From Gemmatimonadota bacterium (GTDB taxonomy: Bacteria > ARS69): 6,063 nucleotides of DNA. A model generated the notes under the pieces. The model ran no database searches. It was given only the letters and a program-made list of their open reading frames with translations, and was not told the DNA's origin. A program made the translations under genes and the position numbers. Shown one piece after another: positions 1 through 5,361 of the stretch (within the stretch, counting starts at the first letter, position 1; each line of letters opens with the position of its first letter). The stretch is from NCBI GenBank assembly GCA_020431545.1, contig JAGQIB010000485.1, positions 1 to 6,063 on the forward strand. The letters are read 5' to 3'.

Positions 1-635
1 ATCGTCTCGAAGTCGCGCATCTCGCCGACCAGGAGCGTGTCCGGGTCCTCGCGCAGGGCCGCGTGCAGCGCCTTCGCGAACGACGGCGTGTGCTTCCCGA
101 CCTCCCGCTGGTTGATGAGGCAGTGTCGGTTCTGGTGCACGTACTCGATCGGGTCCTCGATCGTGATGATGTGCCGCCGCTGGCGATTGTTGATGTGGTC
201 GAGCATCGCCGCGAGCGTCGTGGACTTGCCGCTTCCCGGCGGCCCCGTCACGAAGATCAGTCCCTTGCGCGCCTCGGTCAGGTTCGCGAGGTACGCCGGC
301 AGGCCGAGCTGCTCGAGCGTGAGGATCGACGAAGGCAGGAGGCGGAACGCGCCGGCCAGCCCGCGGTTCTCCTCGTAGACGTTGCACCGGACCCGGAACT
401 TGCCCGGGATCTCGTAGGAGAAGTCGACGTCGCGATCGCGCTGGAACTTCTCGCGCTCCGCGTCGCCCATGATCTCCAGGAGCAGCATCTCCGTGAGCTC
501 CTTGTTGAGCTCCTGGTAGCGGATCGGCTCCATCTCGCCGAGGCGGCGCACCATGGGGGGCGCGCCGGTGGCGATGTGGAGGTCCGACGCGCCCTGCGCG
601 TGAACCGCTTCGAAGATGGCGTCGATTCGGGCCAA
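1..635 (-). CDS. pilT: Type IV pilus retraction ATPase PilT (N-terminal 211 residues; 3' end beyond window)
   Basis: This is a hexameric cytoplasmic motor ATPase that depolymerises type IV pili for twitching motility. The N-terminal PAS-like domain (about residues 1-100) carries GASDLHIATG, typical of the secretion-ATPase family. The RecA-like core shows Walker A GPPGSGKST (131-139, K137), the Asp box ITIEDPIEYVH (157-167, E164) and Walker B LLVGEMRD (201-208, E205). The ALREDPD and GEMRD motifs favour PilT over PilU or PilB. The His box and C-terminus lie outside. No ATG or GTG exists near the family start. TTG at 635-633 gives MARIDAIFEAVHAQGASDLH, which resembles known PilT N-termini and puts the motifs at the usual positions; a weak purine stretch (GCGGA) lies 7 bases upstream. 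The frame stays open upstream without a normal start codon. It is divergent from the gene at 839. Identity is near certain; the start is likely. Confidence 0.96.
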   Translation of the reverse strand, partial: MARIDAIFEAVHAQGASDLHIATGAPPMVRRLGEMEPIRYQELNKELTEMLLLEIMGDAEREKFQRDRDVDFSYEIPGKFRVRCNVYEENRGLAGAFRLLPSSILTLEQLGLPAYLANLTEARKGLIFVTGPPGSGKSTTLAAMLDHINNRQRRHIITIEDPIEYVHQNRHCLINQREVGKHTPSFAKALHAALREDPDTLLVGEMRDFET

Positions 636-747
636 GGCATCGTCCGCAGGCAGGGAAGTCGGATCCGGGGTGCTCTCCGGGGCATCGGCACCCGTGACCC
701 GCCGATTGAAGGCCGCGAACGGGGCACGCTCGTCCTGCCGAGCCTTG

Positions 748-777
748 CCCAGAGACTCCCAGGAAGCCCCAGGAATG
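748..777. repeat. Three tandem 10-bp repeats (possible regulator-binding array)
   Basis: CCCAGAGACT (748-757), CCCAGGAAGC (758-767) and CCCAGGAATG (768-777) follow each other with an exact 10-bp period. All share CCCAG; copies 2 and 3 match at 8 of 10 bases, copies 1 and 2 at 6 of 10. TTCCCTGG at 781-788 forms an imperfect inverted partner to copy 3. A period of one helical turn in an intergenic divergent region would suit a DNA-binding protein, but the array is short and could be chance. Confidence 0.45.
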
Positions 778-824
778 CGTTTCCCTGGACAATCGGGGCG
801 GAATGTCCGATCTATGGAGCACTC

Positions 825-830
825 GGAGGG
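825..830 (+). promoter_or_regulatory. Ribosome binding site that favours GTG 839 over ATG 803
   Basis: GGAGGG at 825-830 sits 8 bases before GTG at 839, an ideal Shine-Dalgarno spacing. The alternative in-frame ATG at 803 has only GGGGCGGA directly abutting it, which is a poor fit. Confidence 0.7.
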
Positions 831-838
831 ACTACGCC

Positions 839-1354
839 GTGAGCCACGTGATTCCCAAGCGAGAAGTCGGAATCGTCCTGCATCTGGAGACGGGGGAGGT
901 GCTCCGCGGCACCGTCTTCCTGGACTTCATCGACGTGATCCATCGCGGCGAGCAGACGCTGCTCGACAAGACGAACGACGAGAACGTCTGGTTCCCGCTG
1001 AAGCAGGAAGACGGGACGGTCGAGGTCGTGAACCGCGAGCGGGTGGTCCTGGTGGAGCCCGGTCTCGGCGTCACCGCGGACCTCGTGCGCAAGGAGTGCG
1101 CGGCCGTGTTCCGCGAGGAGCGGGTCACCGTCAAGCTCCACTCGGAACGGGTGCTCGTCGGGCGGATCGCGATGGACCTGCCGGACGAATTCTCCCGCGT
1201 GTCCGACTTCCTGAACTTCCCGCAGAACTTCTTCGCGCTCGAGACGGACGACGGGCCGGTTCTCGTCTCCAAGGAGCACGTCGCGTCGCTCGTGCCGCAC
1301 GAGCGACCGCCCGTGCCGGGGTCCGCCGCCGACGAGATCGGGGAGCGGGCCTGA
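839..1354 (+). CDS. Unrecognised 171-residue cytoplasmic protein made of two similar halves
   Basis: I do not recognise a named family. The protein has no signal peptide or membrane segment and is rich in short beta-type stretches. It contains two related units: residues 10-74 and 95-154. Matching landmarks are IVLH...VLRGTVFLD against VKLH...VLVGRIAMD, then VWFPL against NFFAL, then DGTVEVVNRERVVLVEP against DGPVLVSKEHVASLVP. The second half carries RVSDFLN, a motif I associate with small uncharacterised bacterial domains. The GTG start at 839 is preferred for its SD; ATG at 803 would add 12 residues. The stop TGA at 1352-1354 overlaps the proposed CTG start of the rhomboid gene, so the two are probably cotranscribed and translationally coupled, hinting at a shared job. 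A small-barrel binding module is a guess from the pattern only. Confidence 0.88.
   Translation: MSHVIPKREVGIVLHLETGEVLRGTVFLDFIDVIHRGEQTLLDKTNDENVWFPLKQEDGTVEVVNRERVVLVEPGLGVTADLVRKECAAVFREERVTVKLHSERVLVGRIAMDLPDEFSRVSDFLNFPQNFFALETDDGPVLVSKEHVASLVPHERPPVPGSAADEIGERA
1340..1345 (+). promoter_or_regulatory. Ribosome binding site for a CTG start of the rhomboid gene
   Basis: GGGGAG at 1340-1345 lies inside the end of the upstream gene, 5 bases before CTG at 1351. It supports initiation at the CTGA overlap, since no ATG, GTG or TTG in the rhomboid frame occurs nearby; the next usable one is GTG at 1447. Confidence 0.5.
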
Positions 1355-2694
1355 CGCGGGAAGCGCTGCCGCCGGATCCCCCTGCTCCCCGGAACGAGTT
1401 CGTCACCGTTCGCCTGTTCCCGCCGGTCGCGACGCGCGCGATCCTCGTGGGCATCGGTGTCTACTGGGCGATGACGCTGATCGCCGGCGGTCCGGCGAAC
1501 GTGGCCGTGCTGCTCGCGTTCGGTGCGAATTTCGGACCGCTCGTCCGGGCGGGAGAGTGGTGGCGTCTCGTCGCCTCGATGTTCCTGCACGGGAGCTGGC
1601 TGCACCTGTTGCTGAACGGCTACGCGCTGTTCGTGCTCGGACGCAACGTCGAGGCATTCTACGGGCGGTGGAAGCTGCTCGCGTTGTTTCTCGGCTCGGG
1701 GATCGCGGGCGGTGTGGCGAGCGGGCTCCTCCCGAATCCGCCCTCGGTCGGCGCGTCCGGTGGGATCTTCGGGTTGCTCGGGGCGTCGCTCGTGTTCGCG
1801 TTTCGCTGGCGCGGCATGCTGGACAAGAGAGTGACCTGGGTCATGGGTACCGCGCTCCTGCCGTGGGTCGTGCTCAACCTCGTGATCGGGGTCGTCTTCC
1901 CGCACATCGACATGGCCGCCCACGTCGGAGGTCTCCTGGCCGGCGCCCTCCTCGCGCTCGTCCTCTCACCGGACGCGCTCGACGAAGTGCGCACGGGAAT
2001 GGCGCCGGCCCCTCCGCGACTCCTCGCGAGCCTGTCGATCGCTCTTCTCGTGGTCTCGTTCGGGGCGGCCGGCGTGAACATCTTCCGCACGCGGGGACCC
2101 GACGGACCGGTTCTTCCCCCGAAGATCGAGACGGCGCTCCTGGAGGCGAACTATCGGCAGCAGTTCGAGCAGATCGAGGACCGGCTCGGCTCCTCGCCCG
2201 GAGACCTCGAAACGCTGTTCCTGCGCGCCCAGTACCACACCCTCGTCAAGGACTGGGAGGCGGCGATTCGCGACTATCGGGCCATGCTGGACAAGCACCC
2301 CGACGACGGGCGCGCGCTGAACAACCTCGCGTGGATCCTCCTGGAGGAAGCGCCGCCGCCCCTCCGGGACCGGGAGGAAGCGGAGCGGCTCGCGCGGCGC
2401 GCCGTGGAGCAGCAGCCCGACGATCCCTACTCGCTCGGCACGCTCGCCACGGCGCGCTTCCGGGCCGGGGACCTGTCGGAGGCGGCGGCGCTGTTCGCGC
2501 GCGCGCTCGGCCAGGATCGCCCGAATCTGGGGGAGAGCACGGATCGGTATCTCTACGCGATCGTGCTCCAGCGACTCGGCCGCACCGAGGAGGCGCAGTC
2601 GATGTACCGCCACGCGGTCCGCCAGAACGACGCCGATCCCTACCGCTCGGAGGCGGAAGCCGCCCTCCAGATCCAGAAGACCCCTTCGTCGTAG
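1351..2694 (+). CDS. Rhomboid intramembrane serine protease with C-terminal TPR domain
   Basis: This is an inner-membrane protease that cuts transmembrane segments of other proteins. Hallmarks, numbered from CTG 1351: GEWWRL (68-73), HLLLN (H85, N89, oxyanion region), GASGGIFGLLG with nucleophile S136, and AHVGGLLAG with catalytic H191; the Ser-His dyad is intact. Six core membrane segments span about 27-210, and a seventh (about 222-244) leads to a soluble tail with about four TPR units (286-319, 320-358, 359-392, 396-430). With a cytoplasmic N-terminus the TPR part would be periplasmic. Start: RLFPPVATRAILVGIGVYW is needed for the first membrane segment and lies before the first GTG (1447), so a CTG start in CTGA with an SD 5 bases upstream is the best choice, giving 447 residues; GTG 1447 would give 415. 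The 3' end overlaps the opposite-strand protease gene by 55 bp. The substrate is unknown. Confidence 0.94.
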   Translation: MTREALPPDPPAPRNEFVTVRLFPPVATRAILVGIGVYWAMTLIAGGPANVAVLLAFGANFGPLVRAGEWWRLVASMFLHGSWLHLLLNGYALFVLGRNVEAFYGRWKLLALFLGSGIAGGVASGLLPNPPSVGASGGIFGLLGASLVFAFRWRGMLDKRVTWVMGTALLPWVVLNLVIGVVFPHIDMAAHVGGLLAGALLALVLSPDALDEVRTGMAPAPPRLLASLSIALLVVSFGAAGVNIFRTRGPDGPVLPPKIETALLEANYRQQFEQIEDRLGSSPGDLETLFLRAQYHTLVKDWEAAIRDYRAMLDKHPDDGRALNNLAWILLEEAPPPLRDREEAERLARRAVEQQPDDPYSLGTLATARFRAGDLSEAAALFARALGQDRPNLGESTDRYLYAIVLQRLGRTEEAQSMYRHAVRQNDADPYRSEAEAALQIQKTPSS

Positions 2695-4214
2695 TCGAGC
2701 GCGATCACCGCGTCGGCGAAGAGCGCGCTGCCGACGTTGCCGATGGCCTCGTCGAGCGCCAGGATCCCCACGTCGGTGGACGGCAGGGTGGCCGGAACGT
2801 GCGTCCAGGAGACGTCGCCGAGGTCGAGCCGGTCGATGACCGCTCCCATCGTGGCCTCTTCGCCGCCGATGCCCGCGATGAGGATCTCGGACTCCTCGGC
2901 GCGGTCGATCAGGCCGATCTCCCGCGCGAACGACGCGTGCACGAACAGCCGCGCCGCGTTTCCGGTGTCGAGCAGGAAGCTGCCGGCGTGTCCGTCGATC
3001 GCGCCGGTGACGCGCGGCACGTTCGCTTCCACGCGGAGCGGAACGGGGGAGGCGCCCGTCCGCGGTTCGTACGTGCCGGGTGCGAACAGCGCGAGGCGTC
3101 GCCCCGGATAGTCCAGCTCGACCACGAAGCGCGAGAGGAAGTCCCAGCCGAGGATGCCCCGAATGGGTCGGCCGAGCGTCTCCGCGAGCCCGTCCAGCGG
3201 CAGCGTGACCACGGTCTGGCCGTCGACCTCCACGCCGGGGAGCCGCACCGGCGGCAGGTCCACGAACGAGGCCGCCTCGCTGCCGCCTCCGCCGCGCGCC
3301 TCGAGCGTGCCGCGAGACGGCAGATCCAGCTCCTCCGCGAGCGACGACGCCACGACGGTGGCGCCCGCGCCGGAGTCGATCAGGAACAGGAGACCGTCGC
3401 GTCCGCCGACGTCGACCTCGACCACCGGGAGGTTCCCCACGAGCTCGATCGGGATCGCGCCGGCCGCCGCGGGATCGAGCACCCGGGCGTCCTCGGGATG
3501 TCCTTCGACCGGCGTCGTGATGGCGTCGGCCGGGAGCTCGTCCGACACCTCGACTTCCGTCGTGACCATCGCGAGATCGAAGCGCGGGTCGCCGGTGCGC
3601 TGCACCGATCGGAACGGGATCCGCACCCCGTCCACCACACGCCAGTCCTCGAACGTCGTGCCGACCTCCGTGCCCTGCTGACGCTGCCGGAGCTCCGAGG
3701 GGAGGAGCACGCCGTCCGAGTCGGCGAAGCCGAGCGATCTCGTCGCGCCGTCTTCCCGCGGCACGAAACGCACGGTGTCGCCCTCGACGACACGCTCGAA
3801 ACCGGCCGGCTCCGGGTCGTCCAGCCACGTCTGGAACAGGAGCGCGTGCGCGAGCCGGTACGTGGCGAGCTCGTCCCCGGACACGGCGCGGACGCGCCCG
3901 TTCGGATCCTCGTACCAGCCGCGGTCGCCGATCACGGTCGCGGTCTGGCGCACGCCGGCGACCTCGATCATCTCGCGGTAGCGGAGCGGGGAGCGCGACG
4001 CGACGACCTCGCCGCGGCCGATCACCGAATCCGCGGTCTCCACCGTGGTCACCATACGAATCGCGCCGACGTCTTCGATCGGGCGACCGGCGGAGAGCCC
4101 GGCCCGCACGCGCTCCACCAGCCCCGGGGGTTCGGCCTTCGCGCAGGCGCCGAGCGCCACGAGCGCGATTGCCACCGCCAGGGCGCGTGAATAGGATCCC
4201 GCGGTGCGCTCCAT
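2640..4214 (-). CDS. Lipoprotein with LolA-like region and two tandem retropepsin-like aspartyl protease units
   Basis: The 524-residue protein begins with a lipoprotein signal: basic R3 and R10, hydrophobic 11-21, lipobox L21-G22-A23-C24. Alanine at +2 suggests outer-membrane sorting. Residues about 50-235 read like a LolA/LolB-type beta-sheet domain (SPLRYREMIEVAG, DRGWYEDPNG, DGVRIPFRS). Two retropepsin-like units follow: FLIDSGAGATVV (D280-S-G) closing with GILGWDFLSRFVVELDY at about 353-369, and FLLDTGNAARLFV (D416-T-G) closing with GNVGSALFADAVIALDY at about 492-508. Each unit thus has its aspartate loop and C-terminal glycine-hydrophobic strand; pairing within one chain, as in pepsin, is plausible but inferred. 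The start is firm: ATG 4214-4212 has AGGAGG 6 bases upstream. Both gene ends overlap opposite-strand neighbours. Cell-envelope peptide processing is likely; the substrate is unknown. Confidence 0.92.
   Translation of the reverse strand: MERTAGSYSRALAVAIALVALGACAKAEPPGLVERVRAGLSAGRPIEDVGAIRMVTTVETADSVIGRGEVVASRSPLRYREMIEVAGVRQTATVIGDRGWYEDPNGRVRAVSGDELATYRLAHALLFQTWLDDPEPAGFERVVEGDTVRFVPREDGATRSLGFADSDGVLLPSELRQRQQGTEVGTTFEDWRVVDGVRIPFRSVQRTGDPRFDLAMVTTEVEVSDELPADAITTPVEGHPEDARVLDPAAAGAIPIELVGNLPVVEVDVGGRDGLLFLIDSGAGATVVASSLAEELDLPSRGTLEARGGGGSEAASFVDLPPVRLPGVEVDGQTVVTLPLDGLAETLGRPIRGILGWDFLSRFVVELDYPGRRLALFAPGTYEPRTGASPVPLRVEANVPRVTGAIDGHAGSFLLDTGNAARLFVHASFAREIGLIDRAEESEILIAGIGGEEATMGAVIDRLDLGDVSWTHVPATLPSTDVGILALDEAIGNVGSALFADAVIALDYDEGVFWIWRAASASER
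2649..2668. terminator. Stem-loop inside the convergent overlap (possible bidirectional terminator, no T-tract)
   Basis: GGAGGCGG (2649-2656) can pair with CCGCCCTCC (2660-2668) with one bulged C (2664) and an AAG loop. It lies within the 55-bp overlap of the two convergent genes, before the stop codon of the plus-strand gene and just before that of the minus-strand gene. There is no T-run on either side, and GC-rich sequence makes such hairpins common, so a terminator role is only possible. Confidence 0.25.
4169..4197 (+). promoter_or_regulatory. Promoter-like pair directly before the MFS gene, inside the lipoprotein gene
   Basis: TTGCCA (4169-4174) is 5 of 6 to the sigma-70 -35 consensus and TAGGAT (4192-4197) is 4 of 6 to -10, with the optimal 17-base spacer. 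RNA would begin at about 4203-4205, at the GTG start of the MFS gene, making a leaderless message. The same bases contain AGGA (4193-4196), 7 bases before the GTG, which would be the SD if RNA begins further upstream. The two readings exclude each other in part. Confidence 0.4.
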
Positions 4215-5361
4215 TCCGTTCCTCCTTGCCGCCTTCCTGCAGGACACGGCACTCGCTCTCGTGTTCGCCGCCCTCCCGTTCCGGGCGACGGAGCTCGGAG
4301 CGGGACCGGTGTCCCTCGGCCTGTTGCCGACGTTGTACGCGGCAGGGTACATGCTGTCGGCGTCTCTGGGGGGACGGGTTTCGGACCGGGTGCCGCGCCT
4401 CGCGCTCGTGCGCCGGGCGGGCCTCGCGTTCTCGGTCGTGGCGGCTTCGCTCGCGTTCGCGGACCGGCTCGGCGTCCTGTTCGCGTTGCTTCCGCTCGCC
4501 GGCCTCGCGCTGGGCTTCTACTGGTCTCCGCTGCAGGCCGCTCTCGCGGACGAGGCGCCGGCGGAGGATCTCTCCCGATCGATCGGCCGCTTCAACGTGG
4601 CGTGGTGTCTCGGCAAGGGATCCGGCATCGTGTTCGGCGGGCTCCTCACGGCGGCGTTCTCGCCGGTCGCGGTACTGTCCTGCGCCGCGGTGCCCGGGGT
4701 TCTGATCGCGCTCGTGCTCGCGCGGCACCGGTCATCGTCGGAACCCGCGGTCGCATCCCGCGACGTCGCGTCCGCGTTCGCGTCGCGACCGCCCCGGTTC
4801 TCGGCCACCTTCCTGCGCCTCGCGTGGATGACGAACGCGCTCGCGTACGGCGTGGTCGGAACCGTCAACATGCACGCGCCGCGGTTGCTGCGGGAACAGG
4901 GCGGAGGACCGGCCGAGTTCGGTCTCGTGTTCGGCGCCGTGTTCCTGGTGCAGACGCTCACGTTCGCTGCGCACGGGCGACGGGCCACCGGGCCGCGCGC
5001 GCTCCTCGCGTCACTGGCGCTCGCCGTCGTGGGGCTCTGTGTCTTCGTGGGGTCGACGTCGCTCGGGGGGCGCCTCCTGGCCACGTTGCCGCTCGGGCTC
5101 GCGATCGGTCTGGCGTACCACGCGTCCTTGCAGGCGAGCCTCGATCGCGCGACCGGGCGCGGTCGCGCGGCGGGCTGGCACGAGACGATCCTCGGCGCGG
5201 GCAGCTCGACGTTGCCTCTGCTCGGGGGCGCCGCCGCCTCGATCACGGGCCGCGCGGCCGCGCCGTTCGGCGTCGCGCTCGGGGTGGTGGCGACGGGGGC
5301 CGCTATCGCGGCGACGCTTCGAGGCGGCCGCCGTGTTCCGGCGGAGGAGTCGCGAGACTGA
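4204..5361 (+). CDS. Major facilitator superfamily (MFS) transporter
   Basis: The 385-residue protein is hydrophobic throughout with about 12 predicted membrane segments and a polar central loop at about 173-200, the 6+6 layout of MFS secondary carriers. The loop after the second segment carries motif A as GGRVSDRVPR (56-65; G57, D61, R62). Residues 105-118 (YWSPLQAALADEA) and 304-316 (AYHASLQASLDRA) occupy equivalent places in the two halves, showing the family's internal repeat. Nothing identifies the substrate; drug or sugar export are both open. The GTG at 4204 is the only possible start, because an in-frame TAG lies at 4192-4194 and later starts would remove the first membrane segment. 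The 5' end overlaps the divergent lipoprotein gene by 11 bp and the 3' end overlaps the symporter gene by 59 bp. Confidence 0.92.
   Translation: MRSIPFLLAAFLQDTALALVFAALPFRATELGAGPVSLGLLPTLYAAGYMLSASLGGRVSDRVPRLALVRRAGLAFSVVAASLAFADRLGVLFALLPLAGLALGFYWSPLQAALADEAPAEDLSRSIGRFNVAWCLGKGSGIVFGGLLTAAFSPVAVLSCAAVPGVLIALVLARHRSSSEPAVASRDVASAFASRPPRFSATFLRLAWMTNALAYGVVGTVNMHAPRLLREQGGGPAEFGLVFGAVFLVQTLTFAAHGRRATGPRALLASLALAVVGLCVFVGSTSLGGRLLATLPLGLAIGLAYHASLQASLDRATGRGRAAGWHETILGAGSSTLPLLGGAAASITGRAAAPFGVALGVVATGAAIAATLRGGRRVPAEESRD
4221..4226 (-). promoter_or_regulatory. Ribosome binding site of the aspartyl protease lipoprotein
   Basis: On the minus strand AGGAGG (4226-4221) lies 6 bases before ATG 4214-4212. 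It is a full consensus SD and is located inside the coding sequence of the divergent MFS gene, which fixes the lipoprotein start and hence the head-to-head overlap. Confidence 0.85.
4332..4360 (-). promoter_or_regulatory. Weak promoter-like pair for the lipoprotein gene, inside the MFS gene
   Basis: Reading the minus strand, CCGACA (4360-4355) and TACAAC (4337-4332) each match sigma-70 boxes at 4 of 6 with a 17-base spacer. RNA would begin at about 4325 and have a leader of about 110 bases antisense to the start of the MFS gene. Such matches arise by chance, so this is only a candidate. Confidence 0.2.

Larger units (their letters stand above)
636..838. promoter_or_regulatory. Divergent control region between pilT and the two-repeat protein gene
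   Basis: This 203-bp gap separates the start of pilT (leftward) from the start of the gene at 839 (rightward) and must hold control signals for both unless they lie inside coding sequence. I see three tandem decamers at 748-777, an SD at 825-830, and a weak promoter-like pair on the plus strand: TGGACA at 786-791 and TCTATG at 811-816 with a long 19-base spacer. That pair would start RNA at about 823, just before the SD. I found no convincing promoter toward pilT. The promoter reading is tentative. Confidence 0.5.

Noticed and set aside
63..842. 259-codon plus-strand frame opposite pilT
   Set aside because: It is antisense to a clear PilT sequence and is rich in Arg/Glu/Leu/Val as expected for a mirror frame.
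616..1350. N-terminal extension of the rhomboid frame back to ATG 616
   Set aside because: It would run through the control region and the whole upstream gene, and the added residues are Arg/Gly/Ala-rich with no motif; the CTGA overlap explains the start better.
832..1923. 363-codon minus-strand frame
   Set aside because: It lies opposite the unknown gene and rhomboid core, both with coherent motifs on the plus strand; no motif is visible in it.
1557..4190. 877-codon plus-strand open frame
   Set aside because: It crosses the rhomboid and aspartyl protease genes, has an arginine/proline/glycine-rich composition typical of off-frame reading in GC-rich DNA, and shows no domain motif.
4215..4352. 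46-residue extension of the lipoprotein to 4352
   Set aside because: It would bury the signal peptide and lipobox internally; ATG 4214 has a consensus SD and yields a proper lipoprotein N-terminus.
1966..4728. 920-codon minus-strand open frame
   Set aside because: It overlaps three well-supported genes and reads as low-complexity Arg/Gly/Ala with no recognisable domain; stops are simply rare in this frame at high G+C.
5323..5332. GGCGGCCGCC palindrome as a protein-binding site
   Set aside because: It lies in coding sequence and such GC palindromes are expected by chance at this base composition.
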